Assembly (NCBI GenBank): GCA_009760855.2
Contig: WPIO01000018.1
Location: forward strand, 5,406,001 to 5,470,000
Direction of reading: 5' to 3'
DNA: 64,000 bases
Source of the DNA: Cristatella mucedo
Taxonomy: Eukaryota > Bryozoa > Phylactolaemata > Cristatellidae
Made by a program: the position numbers and the translations under genes. Each line of letters opens with the position of its first letter. The first letter of the stretch is position 1. This document shows positions 36,101 to 46,940 of the stretch, one piece after another. The notes beneath the pieces were generated by a model. It saw only the letters and a list, made by a program, of their open reading frames with translations. It searched no databases and was not told the origin of the DNA.

Positions 36101-36830
36101 GCTGTTCCTGCTCTGATCATTTGATGAGAGTGGAGATATAAAAGTGTGAATCAGTGCTCTGTTGTTAGTGTTTTAATGTCAATATAGGACAACTTGATCG
36201 TAATTCATTGCCTTATCCTCTTGTGAGGATATAAGGGTCGTGACACCAATGTTGGAGAAATTCTTTAGGTGCCCTGCCGGCCTTGAGTTTGGCTGTGCAA
36301 AGATTATATTTGTGCGGCATTATTGAGTACCTTGCGTCACGTGGCAAAATGACACACATTCGTCAAGCGGCAAGATGGCACAGTGTTACCTTCACCGACT
36401 GGCTTCACCACCTGGTTAGGCTCAAACATAAACTACAATAGAGGATTTTTAGAGGCCTCTAAAGAGCTTTCACTTAAGCAATTGAACTACCTTTTTCTAA
36501 CCGACAGCCATTGCTGCGACAAAGCTGGGCTTCGATGCATCTACAGAATATTAACCTTTCACACGTAAAGGTCATTAGCCCTTTACTTAACTGCACAAGA
36601 GAAAGCTTTTCGCTTCAACCTTATTAAAATAGATATCTGAAGTGATCTTAAAACTAGAACACGACAAGTGCAGCCTGCCCGAGGAGGAGAAAACTCCAAA
36701 GAATCGCCCATTAAGGGTTAGCGACTTGTCGTGGCCGCTCTTGGCATCCGGTCTCATCCCACGAAAGAAAGAAAAGCCTGTTGGGGTAGCGTCAGTTATT
36801 GTTATTGTTGAGCTGCCAGTTATATTGTAT
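36100..36830. other. Intergenic, no gene recognised
   Basis: Between a SINE-2 and the AT-rich/LINE-A block. No domain-bearing frame or RNA gene was seen. Confidence 0.45.
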
Positions 36831-37015
36831 TAATTTTAGTATTATGTTTTTAATATTTATATATGTTTATATGTTATTTATTTACATTGTCATTTATTTT
36901 ATTATTTTGTTTATATTATTTATATATGTTTACATTATTTATATATGTTTATGTGCTATTTATTTATATTGTTATTGTTATTATTATATTTTATTATATA
37001 TACATGTTATACAAA
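36830..37015. repeat. AT-rich low-complexity tract (ATTT/TATATGTTT repeats)
   Basis: Irregular repeats of TTTATATATGTTTA and TATTTATTT, ending in ATTATTATT, at which point a truncated LINE-A copy begins. Confidence 0.85.
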
Positions 37016-37592
37016 TTATTATTACACTGGCTACCAGTCAAGCAACGGATTGACTTCAAGGTTTTGTCGCTCACTTTTAGGTCCCTTCATTCTATGGCTC
37101 TAACCTATCTCTCAGATATACTACCACATGAGGCCAAGCATAGTACCACCCGTTTTTCGGAATCCAACAGTCTACGAATACCTCGTACAAACCTTAAATC
37201 CTTTGGAGACCGTGCATTTAGTTAGTATGCTCCCACAGCCTGGAACTCCCTCCCGACCTGCGTCAGAACATCCCCTGACCTGACCACATTTAAAAGGAAC
37301 TTAAAAACACACCTATTTAGGACAGCATTTAGTGGGTCCCTGTGATTTGTCATTAATGTGCTTATGCGTGCTGACACTGTGCATGCTGGCACTAACCACA
37401 TTTGCATGCTGACCCTGTGCATGTCACCCCTAACCATATTATTCATTGTGTTTTTTTTAAGCATGATTTTACTCACCATTCAATTGCTTTTCACTTTGCA
37501 GCAAATGTAAAGCGCCTAGAAAGAGATTAAGTTCTCTGAGGGCGCTTTATCAAGTGTATTATTACTATTATTATTATTATTATTATATTGTC
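37016..37592 (+). mobile_element. LINE-A 3' fragment with intact tail
   Basis: Starts in codons for HWLPVKQRIDFKVLSLTFRS and continues through FSESNSLRIPRTNLKSFGDR to the stop after TAFSGSL-equivalent codons. Then 3' UTR, hairpin (37500-37555) and (ATT)n. One in-frame TAG is present near 37223. Confidence 0.9.
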
Positions 37593-37594
37593 TT

Positions 37595-38500
37595 AGTTAC
37601 AGCAAACTGGTTCAGGGTTAGTGCAGCGGCACCTCGGGCTGTAACGACTTTTAGATGAGCCTGTCGGATCTGATATGGTCATACCGGCTCGCGGCACCCA
37701 CGAGCAGTAATGCTACACTCAGCGGCCGACAAGTTTCTTCTAAATGCTGGAAATTTGCTGTAAAAACATCTCCGCGCGCGAGATTGCCGAGTGCGCTCCG
37801 TTGTACGCTCAGGCTTTAAGTTTCTGTCCGGGCCCGGAGTACATCAGTCTGCCTCTTCGTTCGTGGCCGCCGCCATCTTTCCTGCTCCTCTCCTTCGAGG
37901 GCGCGTGCTTCGCAATCTCCCGCCGCCAAGGGGAGCACGCTAGCAGCAACGGTCCGGCAAAATGGACTCGTTCAGTAAGGCCGCGATGGCGTATTCTCAG
38001 CACGCGCTCACTGGGCCCGGCAAGCAACTACTGCTGCCTCGACCCTTATATCTTGATCTCCTTCAAAGGTTGGGGGCCGTAGGTTACAATCAAAGGGTCC
38101 GTGCCTGAACCGACGTCACTGTCAAAGCACGCGCAAGCCACATTCGCGTAGCCGTATCCTTTTCAAAGCTTAGGGGCAAGCGCGCTTGTCGTCAGATTTC
38201 GAGCAGCAAAGCATAAAGCCACAGGCGGCCAACGAAGCTCAGAACTTTGCGGACTCTAGTTCAAACCCAAACGACCGCCGTTCCGATAAAAAACAAACAT
38301 GAGCACCACCCTACCTAGCTCGATTACAGTCGAAGGGCAACACGCCTGCACTTCCGGTCCGCTTGCGAACCAAGACGTGCGCGCGGCAATCGCCCGCACG
38401 AATTTTAGAACTGGCTCGCTGGCTGCAGCAGACGCGCGGTCTGTCTGTCTCTGCCTTCGCGTAATCTCTGCGACCTTGAGTGCCCGCTAAAAGCTGCTGC
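37595..38500. other. Spacer with no recognised gene
   Basis: Mixed GC-rich sequence. Short frames on both strands (for example 37744-38082 plus) lack domains, and no splice logic connects them. Confidence 0.4.
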
Positions 38501-39736
38501 ACTAGGCTGCTGCGCGCTCAGAAACCAGAGTAAGTAATGTCGCATAGGAACTCGAGCTGCAGTTTGGAAAGCAGCGGTCTGTGGATACTAAGCGTACACA
38601 CGATTTCGGTTCTGGCCGAAACGGGAAGGCTCTGCAATTTGCTGCTGTCAGTAAGCAGCCAATACCGTTAGCTGGATACGGGGCTTCGCTGCTACTATTA
38701 GCAGCGGTCAAGGGAGAATCCCCCCCAACAAACGCGTAACGAGGAGCATTACTTACCACTATACACTCGCACAACCGAAGCCGTGCGCATTACCCGAAAC
38801 GGGAAGGCTCTGCAATTCCGCCGCGGAGGCGGCGGCGTCGGCAGCTTCACGCTCAGCGCCGCCGATCGTTCGGCCTCGCGCTCGGCGGCGCCGGCGAGCT
38901 CGGAGCGCTTCGCCGCTGATTCGTCGCCGGAGCTCGTCGCCGAAGATCTCGGGCCATTCTTCCACGGCGACCGCGAGGCGACCGTTTGCCTCCATCGCCG
39001 AAGATCCACTCCCGAGACGCGGTCGCCGGATGATCTCGCCGACCTTCTGCACCGCCAGAACGCTCTCTGGCTGGTCGAAAGCGACGGCGGGAGCGACGGG
39101 GGCGACGCGTTGGCGTATGGGCGGCGCAGTCAGCGTGGCTCTAAGCTGCGACGGCCGCAGGCTCGGTGGCGTTCGGGCTGCGGAGCTGACGTTCGACGGC
39201 CGCCAGGATCTCCTCGGCTACGGCGGTACGGATGTTCAGTTCCTCGGCAGCGACGGTGCGCTCCTCCGCCAGCTGCCGTCAGCAAAGCTCATTTTAGAAG
39301 TGCGACCTCAGAGTCTCGTTTTTGATGTTCAGCTTGACGACTCGACGTCATCGACGTCATCGACCTGTCTGGATCTGGCGATCGCACTGCTCCTTCGGCT
39401 CTCTCGGCTCCGACTCCGAGTGCCTCTCTCGGCCTCTCTCGGCCTCTCTCTCGCTGGCTCCGGCTGCCGCAGCAGCGAGGCAATGGCGTTCTGCTGCGAC
39501 GCCATCGTCTGCTGCTCATTATTGGCGCGGCCCAATTCATTTTGAGCCGTCGTCGCTCGCTCGAGGCGGCTCGCATGGCTCGCTAGCGTTTCGGCACCAG
39601 CGCAAGCCTCGCGGGCAGCCTGACGAACGCCATCGACGATGGCCTCTGCGTCAGCCGACTCGAGCGTGTCGCCCCCCCCCCCGATCTCCGACGGAGCCAT
39701 CGATGAGAGCTCCGCTTGCTGAAGCTGAACGACCAT
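38500..39736 (-). other. GC-rich segment with unassigned coding-like frames (Ala/Glu-rich, possible coiled coil)
   Basis: The minus strand has three coding-looking blocks in different frames. The first is MVVQLQQAELSSM onward at 39736-39400, with LERATTAQNELGRANNEQQT. The second is LAEERTVAAEELNIRTAVAE at about 39282-39180, preceded by a possible GCAG acceptor. The third is FDQPESVLAVQKVGEIIRR through EEWPEIFGDELRRRISGEAL at about 39090-38880. A spliced gene with heptad-like Ala/Glu helices is possible. However, the plus strand carries a similarly long open frame (39030-39545), so GC-driven spurious frames cannot be excluded. I recognise no family. Confidence 0.3.
38560..38825. repeat. Duplicated block, about 170 nt apart
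   Basis: CCGAAACGGGAAGGCTCTGC is followed by AATTT at 38619 and by AATTC at 38798. Flanking sequence (CGTACACACGATTTCGGTT versus CTCGCACAACCGAAGCCGTG) is also related. It looks like a diverged local duplication. Confidence 0.5.
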
Positions 39737-39939
39737 TCGAACATAAACATCTCCGCGTATCGTTACTCTAACCAGCAGCTCTCAGCCAAGCGCAGCCAGC
39801 AAGCGATTAAATGCAGTTTGCTGTTAAAGATCTCGCAGGGGCAGCAGCATGTTCAGCTTCGCTTTAATCCACTGTCTGCAAAAGCTGCAAAGTTGACACT
39901 GCCAATCCTGATTGCAATTGTGACGCGCAGCCAATCGTT

Positions 39940-40040
39940 AATAATAATAGTAATAATAATAATAATGCACTTGATAAAGCGCCCTCACAGAAATCAATCT
40001 CTTTCTATTCGCTTTACATTTGCTGCAACGGAAAGTATAT
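39940..40040 (-). mobile_element. Solo LINE-A 3' tail
   Basis: AAT microsatellite, GCACTTGATAAAGCGCCCTC, AATCTCTTTCTATTCGC and TTTACATTTGCTGCAACG. Confidence 0.8.
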
Positions 40041-40154
40041 TTTTGCACGTTGTCACCTTGCACTACAGTCGAGACCCCGATCGGTATCACCCGATGCCCA
40101 CAAATTAAGTATTTTTATTTCGAATACACAAAACTAATTTGAAATAAATACATA

Positions 40155-40328
40155 CAAGCTGATTTAACAGCCTCTTTTTGAATAGCGACTGAAGAGCCTT
40201 GACGGCTATCACCACCGCTTGGAGCGACAATAAGGGATCGCCCACTACAGGATTCGAACCCACGACCTCAGGTCTGAGGTCGTAAAAAGCAACCACCTTA
40301 CCTAGTGAACCATTACGGCTCAGACAGG
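40155..40328 (-). mobile_element. SINE-2 copy
   Basis: Inverse copy: GCTGATTTAACAGCCTC, GAGCCTTGACGGCTATCACC, AGGGATCGCCCACTACAGGA, TTCGAACCCACGACCTCAGG and the head end at CATTACGGCTC. Confidence 0.8.
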
Positions 40329-40687
40329 TGTAGCGCAATGAGGTAGGGGGCGATAATAAAAGAGTTTGCTCAAAGGACACTAGGCTGATAACACTAGGCA
40401 AACGATTTCAGTTTGTTGTCTGCGGTTCCAAAGCGTATTATTTCAACCACGTTTCTCTTAAATGTATTGGAAAATTCTGATCTCTACTAGCTTGCTTCTG
40501 CGGTCAGGACATCACACTTAAAAGTTCTCTGGTTTTTATCGTCAAGCACGCAGCAATCCTTAGGTTTACACAGCTAGCATGCGTCATACCGCTTTCGAAG
40601 TTTCTATTGGTTAGGAGTACATCGTACTATAGAGTAGTATCCATAAGCATTTTTGCAGTGCAATTGCATTGAACCAATCAATGATAA

Positions 40688-41590
40688 CAATAATGCACTT
40701 GATAAAGCCCCCTCGGATAAATCAGTCTCTTCGTAGCCACTTTACATTTTCTGCGAAGAGGAACGCGATTGAATAATGAGTAATCTCATGCTTGATAAAC
40801 AAAATGAAAAACATGGTTAGGGGTGACATGCACAGGGTCAGCATGCAAGTGTGGTTAGTGGCAGCATACACAGTGTCAGCACGCATAAGCACATGAAGGA
40901 CGAATCACAGGGACCCACTAAATGCTGTCCTAAATAGGTGTGTTTTTAAGTTCTTTTTAAATGCAGTCAAGTCAGGGAATGTTCTGACGAAAGTCAAGAG
41001 TGAGTTCCAGGCTTTGGAAGCATACGAACTAAATTCATGGTCTCCAAAGGATTTGAAGTTTGTGCGAGGTAGTGGTAAACTGTTGGATTCCGAAAAGCGG
41101 GTGGTACGATGCTTGGCCCGATGGGGGAATAGATCTGAGAGATAGGCTGGAGCCAAAGAATGAAGTGACCTAAAAGTTATCGACAAAACTTTGAAGTCGA
41201 TACATTGCTTGACTGGTAGCCAGTGCAGGTCGGTGAGAAGTGGTGTGATGTGGCAACTGCGACGCTCTCGACAGAAAAGCCTAGCTGCAGAGTTTTGCAC
41301 AAGCTGTAATCGCCTGATCGTACATGCTGGCAGGCCAGCGAGCAGGGAGTTACAGAAGTCGAGACGGGATGTGACAAATGCATGGGCCAACTTGGACGTG
41401 GCATCCTTATCTAAACAAGCCCGAATTTTAGCAATGTTACGTAGCTGAAAGTAAGCAGATTTGACTGTGGAGCTGATGTGGTCGTCTAACGACAGGTCAC
41501 TTTAGAACATGGCACCTAGATTTCGAGCTAACTCATCAGGAGATATGCTTGTAGAGCCAGTTTTGAGCGTCAGCCTTTCCAACTTCTGAA
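40688..41590 (-). mobile_element. LINE-A copy, 5' truncated
   Basis: Inverse tail, UTR and C-terminal reverse transcriptase coding region. A long readable frame (41390-40905) contains HAFVTSRLDFCNSLLAGLPA and LVQNSAARLFCRERRSCHI, through TAFSGSL. The break is near codons for the segment preceding SARNLG. It is about 75-90 percent like the 44-46 kb copy by eye. Confidence 0.9.
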
Positions 41591-41649
41591 TTGTATGTTT
41601 ATATGTATAAACTTAAGTATTTTTTATATATGTACTCTCTATAAAACTA

Positions 41650-41950
41650 ATGTTTCTCCGTCTGTAACTCGACAAAGCCGCAAAGAATGCACAGCCCAAG
41701 GTGGCTTTCAGTACGCATTCGGTAGCCAACAGAGTTGATCTCACGCAACAAAGAGAAAGTGAGAAGCATAGCAGAGTCAGGAGAGCAGTTGAGGTAGTGA
41801 GTGACATGGAAGTAGCAGTTCATGACCGCTGAAAAGGATGAGTCAGCAGGAGAGTAGTTATTGTTGCATAAGAATCATGGAAGCGAGTCCCACAGTTTAG
41901 GACCTGAGAGCTAAAGCTTCTGTCGCCAACGGTCTTCAAGCGGAGGAATG
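41650..41950 (-). mobile_element. LINE-B 3' fragment
   Basis: TTTCTCCGTCTGTAACTCG, CATTCGGTAGCCAACAGA, GAGAAAGTGAGAAGCATAGC and CGCCAACGGTCTTCAAGCGG: the inverse of the LINE-B 3' region. Confidence 0.8.
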
Positions 41951-41954
41951 GATC

Positions 41955-42170
41955 ATTTGTGAAAGCTTTCGCTCTGCTGGTCCTAGACTGCCAAACTCAT
42001 TGCCACAATTATTACGCCACGACGTATTCTCTCCTGCTGTCGATCGTGGCGTTTCCTTCCCAACCGTCCTGATCTTGCTATACTACCTCACTTCCTCGGC
42101 TGCCCTCTCAACCAAGCTAAGCTTCTCTCAATTTCTCTTCGATGCGGGAGACGAAGTCTGCTGCTAACCG
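41955..42170 (+). mobile_element. Diverged LINE-B fragment, opposite orientation
   Basis: GCTGGTCCTAGACTGCCAAA, CACAATTATTACGCCACGAC and CGGGAGACGAAGTCTGCTGC align with the LINE-B C-terminal coding block, but only at roughly 70 percent. It abuts the minus copy, forming a head-to-head pair. Confidence 0.65.
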
Positions 42171-42172
42171 TA

Positions 42173-43395
42173 TAATAATAATAAAAACAATAACAATGCA
42201 CTTGATTAAGCACCCTCAGAGAACTCAATCTCTTTCTAGGCGCTTTACATTTGCTGCAAAGGGAAATGCAATTGAATAATGAGTAATATCATGCTTGATA
42301 AACAACATGAATAACATGGTTAGGGGTGACATGCACAGGGTCAGCATGCAAATGTGGTTAGTGGCAACATGCACAGGGTAAGCACGCATAAGCACATCAA
42401 GGACGAATCACAGGGACCCACTAAATGCTGTCCTAAATAGGTGTGGTTTAGGTTCTTTTTAAATGTAGTCAAGTGAGGGGATGTTCTGACGCAAGTCGGG
42501 AGGGAGTCCCAGGCTTTGGGAGCATACGAACTAAATGCACGGTCTCCAAAGGATTTGAGGTTTGTACGAGGTATTGGTAAACTGTTGGATTCCGAAAGCG
42601 GGTGGTACGATGCTTGGCCTGATAGGGGAGTACATCTGAGAGATAGGCTGGAGCCAAAGAATGAAGAGACCTAAAAGTGAGTGACACAACCTTGAAGTCG
42701 ATGCGTTGCTTGACTAGAAGCCAGTGCAGGTCGGCGAGAAGTGGTGTGATGTGGCAACTGCGACGCTCGCGACAGACAAGTCTAGCTGCAGAGTTTTGCA
42801 CCAGCTGTAAGCTTTGCGCCTGATAACAAATTCTGGTAGACCAGCAAGCAGTGAGTTATAGAAGACGAGACGGGATGTGACAAATGCATGGACCAATGTA
42901 GACGTAGTATCCCTATCTAAAAAAACCCAAATTTGCGCAATATTATGTATCTGAAAGGAGGCAGACTTGACTGTGGAGCTGAAGTGGTCGTCTAATGAAA
43001 ACTCAGTTTGGAATATGACACTTAGGTTTCGTGCAGATTCAACAGGAGATATGCTGGCAGAGCTAATTTTGAGCCATAGCCTTTCCAATTTCTGAATCAC
43101 GCGTGGTTTGCCCATAACTAGTAAGTCGGTTTTATCTTCATTCAATTTAAGGCAGTTTCTGCCATCCACGTGCGAATGTCATCAATTCATGCAGCAGGGG
43201 AGTTGAGAGATTTTGACATGCTGGAGGGCTGGGAGGGATCAAAGAAAAGATACAATGTAATGTCATCTGCATGGAAGTGAAATCCTGTGACATCCTTGGC
43301 GATCACGTAGGTAAGAGGAAGAGTATAAATCGTGAAAAGAACTGGACCAAGCACAGATCCCTGAGGTACCCCATATGTAGGGATGGTGCCTGCCG
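42173..43395 (-). mobile_element. LINE-A copy with broken reverse transcriptase
   Basis: Inverse tail at 42185-42265, C-terminal coding at 42470-42900, palm and thumb region at 42900-43390. Motif C reads FHADD in place of FYADD, motif B (PQGSVLGP) is near 43355, and several frameshifts separate the readable frames. Confidence 0.85.
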
Positions 43396-44067
43396 CAGCT
43401 GCATTCTCCCATCTGCTGTGAGTCGGCCAGCTCGAATATATTAACGTGTGAAAGAATAAACTGAGAGTTTCGTATACAGCTCATGTCAGCCCTGGTGCCT
43501 TCGTGAGACTCCAATACAACTGCCGCCGTCGGAGCCACAGCAATATTACTTATTACTGCCGGTGTTTCCATTAAACCGAGTGGTATTCAATGTGCAATCA
43601 ATATTAGAGCTTTGCACAGTCCATTTCTTGACGATTACCGACAGATAGTGGGTTGGATCGTAGCCATAGCTATTTTCACAACCATAGCCATTGCAGTCAA
43701 TTCCTATATGTTTCCAGTAGTTAACGAGCAAAGTAGCCTAACATTTGACGGTTTCACTGCGAACACAGCAAAACACAATATGCAATGACGATTGGAGCTT
43801 CTCGAAATCAATCTGCAGTCAATTTGCAACGGATTGTGCTCTTCTCCCAGGTCATTGCCGTCGATTGCCATGCACAGCAGTCGATTCTACGTTAGCGATT
43901 GATTGAAAGGATGCAGATGCACCTTTTAATAGTGTGCTGTAATACGCAAGAACTGTTCGATTATTTCCCACGAGCTTTGTGTTTCGTTGTAAAAGATCGT
44001 CTAGATCGTATATATTGCAGTATTGTCTCGAGTCATTGCCCAAGATTGCATGCTCACAATGGGTTGA

Positions 44068-45995
44068 ATTCGTAGAACCGACAAAATCAGGGAATCCATC
44101 CCTGCGATGACAACCTTCCCACTAGAATGCTGTTCCTCGGTTCCTGGCTGCGCCTCAATGTCTGCATTTAAACAGGTCACTAGTGATGTAGTCCTAAAGC
44201 TCGTATCTCAATCAAAGAAGACAACAAGTCCACTGGACCCTATTCCCACTGTCCTGCTCCTACGTTGCATTGATCTGCTGCTGCCATGCATAACCAACAT
44301 CATTAATATGTCATTAGCCTCAGGTCAGGTCCCAGCACCTTTCAAAAAAGCTGTAGTCAGGCCACTTCTCAAGAAAGCTACACTAGACCAAGAGAACTTA
44401 AGCAACTACCGCCCAGTCTCCCTTCTACCATTCCTATCAAAGACACTGGAACGGGTCGTGGCAGACCAGCTGAACTCGTATATCGAAACCTCACACCTTG
44501 CTAGTAAGTTCCAGTCTGGCTTTAGAGCTAATCACTCCACAGAGTCAGCATTGCTTCGGGTATACAACGACCTACTTAGGAATGCAGACATGGGTAGAGT
44601 GTCTCTTCTTGTTTTGCTCGATCTTTCGGCAGCTTTTGATACCATCGATCACAAAGTACTTCTAGAGCGCCTCTCATCTCGCCTGGGCATCACTGGCACT
44701 GCTCTGCAGTGGTTCAGGTCCTATCTCAGTGGGAGACTCCAGAGTGTTGACGTGAATGGAAAAAGATCATCTGAAGTACCTCTAAAATATGGAGTACCTC
44801 AGGGCTCTGTGCTAGGTCCGGTCCTTTTCACCGTTTATACTCTCCCTCTCGCTGATGTGATTGCCAAGCACAATCTAGGCTTTCACTTCTATGCGGATGA
44901 CACTCAGTTGTACCTTTGCTTTGATCCCTCCCAGCCTTCGAGCACCTCAAATTCTCTCAACTCACTTGCTGCATGCATTGATGACATCCGATCATGGATG
45001 GCAGCAAATTTTCTAAAACTAAACGTTGATAAAACTAACTTACTAGTTATGGGCAAACCTAGTGTTATTCAGAAATTGGAAAGGCTGACTTTCAAAATTG
45101 GCTCTGCCAGCATATCTCCAGTTGCATCAGCTCGAAATCTAGGTGTCATATTCCAAAGCGACCTCTCGTTAGACGACCACATCAGCTCCACAGTCAAATC
45201 AGCCTATTTTCAGCTTCATAACATTGCTAAAATTCGGGCTTGTTTAGATAAGGATACCACGTCCAAGTTGGTCCATGCATTCGTGACATCTCGTCTCGAC
45301 TTCTGCAACTCACTGCTTACTGGCCTACCAGCATGTGCGATCAGGCGATTGCAGCTGGTGCAAAACTCTGCAGCTAGGCTTGTCTGTCGTGAGCGTCGCA
45401 GTTGCCACATTACTCCACTTCTCGCCGACCAGCACTGGCTACCATTCAAGCAACGGATTGACTTCAAGGTTTTGTTGCTCACTTTTAGGTCTCTTCATTC
45501 TATGGCTCCAGCCTATCTTTCAGAGATACTACCCCATCAGGCAAAGCATCGTACCACCCGCTTTTCGGAATCCAACAGTCTAGAAATACCTCGTACAAAC
45601 CTTAAATCCTTTGGAGACCGTGCATTTAGCTCGTATGCTCCCACAGCCTGGAACTCCCTCCCGACCTGCATCAGAACATCCCCTGACCTGACCACATTTA
45701 AAAGAAACTTAAAAACATACCTATTTAGGACAGCATTTAGTGGGTCCTTGTGATTCGTCCTCGATGTGCTTATGCGTGCTGACACTGTTCATGCTGCCAC
45801 TAACCACATTTGCATGCTGACCCAGTGCATGTAACCCCTAACCATGTTATTCATTTTGTTTGTTTTTCAAGCATGATTTTACTTACTATTCTATTGCGTA
45901 TCACTTTGCAGCAAATGTAAAGCGCCTAGAAAGAGATTAAGTTCTCTGAGGGCGCGTTATCAAGTGCAATATTATTATTATTATTATTATAGAAC
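44068..45995 (+). mobile_element. LINE-A copy, most intact (CR1/L2/Rex1-like non-LTR retrotransposon)
   Basis: Homology appears to begin near 44068 (codons for RTDKIRESIP, after an in-frame TGA at 44065-44067). It covers the reverse transcriptase and C-terminal region, then the 3' UTR (45754-45900), a two-part hairpin (AAAGCGCC to GGGCGC, with inner AGAGA/TCTCT) and an ATT microsatellite to 45990. No endonuclease region was recognised upstream, so the copy is probably 5' truncated. Confidence 0.9.
44107..45753 (+). CDS. LINE-A reverse transcriptase, open 548-residue frame
   Basis: Uninterrupted frame ending TAFSGSL-stop. Reverse transcriptase fingers: NYRPVSLLPFLSKTLERV at 100-117 and HSTESALL at 143-150. 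Motif A LDLSAAFDTID at 171-181, motif B PQGSVLGP at 231-238, and motif C YADD at 262-265 with both aspartates. The thumb and C-terminal region (LVQNSAARLVCRERRSCHIT, SSYAPTAWNSLPTCIRTSPD) is typical of CR1/L2-type elements. The Met at 44107 is only the first in the open frame, since element homology extends upstream to a stop. It copies RNA into DNA at the integration site. Current activity is unlikely without an endonuclease. Confidence 0.9.
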   Translation: MTTFPLECCSSVPGCASMSAFKQVTSDVVLKLVSQSKKTTSPLDPIPTVLLLRCIDLLLPCITNIINMSLASGQVPAPFKKAVVRPLLKKATLDQENLSNYRPVSLLPFLSKTLERVVADQLNSYIETSHLASKFQSGFRANHSTESALLRVYNDLLRNADMGRVSLLVLLDLSAAFDTIDHKVLLERLSSRLGITGTALQWFRSYLSGRLQSVDVNGKRSSEVPLKYGVPQGSVLGPVLFTVYTLPLADVIAKHNLGFHFYADDTQLYLCFDPSQPSSTSNSLNSLAACIDDIRSWMAANFLKLNVDKTNLLVMGKPSVIQKLERLTFKIGSASISPVASARNLGVIFQSDLSLDDHISSTVKSAYFQLHNIAKIRACLDKDTTSKLVHAFVTSRLDFCNSLLTGLPACAIRRLQLVQNSAARLVCRERRSCHITPLLADQHWLPFKQRIDFKVLLLTFRSLHSMAPAYLSEILPHQAKHRTTRFSESNSLEIPRTNLKSFGDRAFSSYAPTAWNSLPTCIRTSPDLTTFKRNLKTYLFRTAFSGSL

Positions 45996-46256
45996 CCAGT
46001 CCAGAGGGATACCCGGGCCCCCAACGTAATGCAGCACTGCAATTTCTCGCGATGAGAGATCTTACACGGGGAAGGCTGGTAATAAATATAAGAATAACAC
46101 ATTTGTATTTAGCCCTCAGATAACTAAATGTCTTTATAGGAACTTTGGATATAAAGTACGTCTTAATGAAGACTCCTTTCTTGTGACCCATCATAACCGG
46201 AGCTAATAATTATCCAGTACGTTAGCTGTACAACCAATTATCTCCTTTCGGCACCA

Positions 46257-46257
<1 letters not shown>

Positions 46258-46338
<81 letters not shown>
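46258..46338. repeat. (AT)n-(GT)n compound microsatellite
   Basis: Six AT units followed by about 34 GT units. Confidence 0.97.
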
Positions 46339-46340
<2 letters not shown>

Positions 46341-46369
46341 CGCCTTGCTGGCCTTGGCTTAATTTTAGC

Positions 46370-46940
46370 GCTAACAGGAGCTTTTCGGCGGCAGGCAGAA
46401 ACTCCTTCGTCCTGGAACAGTGAGCCAGAGAGGAGGGCCAGTGCGGTTAGAGAGCAAGAGCTTAAGAGCGAGCCGGGAAGCTCTGAGACCAGCGGTGGCG
46501 ATTCGGCCTTTAGAAGTGGTCTGATACCCGCGGGAGCTGCTGATTGACGTCGGCTGGCCTGTCAACCTCGGCCATAAGTATGTCCAACGAGAATCGTCTG
46601 GAACCTATTCGGCATTCAAGCTGGACAGGGGTGCCCTTCCAGTGGCCTAGTGGCGGTATTAATTCCTTACCGTAATAGGCCACGGTGTCGGGCCCAATAC
46701 CACCAAGCTCTTGCCCCATTGTCTCAGCCAGGTATTTAAGAGTCGAGCGACGCTCGCTCTTGGTCTTTTGTTCGGCTCTTCATTTTCGGCTTCGCTTCGA
46801 CGCCGTCGGACTCGTTTCTCGGAATGCGAGGGAGGAGGACGGGCTGTTCGCCGGCGATTGATGGGACAGGACGAGACCGGGCTAGGAGGATTCGGTAGAC
46901 TCCTCCGAATACGGTCGTATCGTGCCCGAGCAAGCATTTT
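46370..46940 (-). other. Unassigned minus-strand frames, possible decayed retroelement fragment
   Basis: The frame 46719-46510 reads GIGPDTVAYYGKELIPPLGH, then VQLECRIGSRRFSLDILMAE. This faintly resembles a retropepsin-type segment of a Gypsy-like element. Upstream (46938-46700) is a basic frame with KRVRRRRSEAENEEPNKRPR. No LTRs, integrase or reverse transcriptase of that class were found, so the call is weak. Confidence 0.2.
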
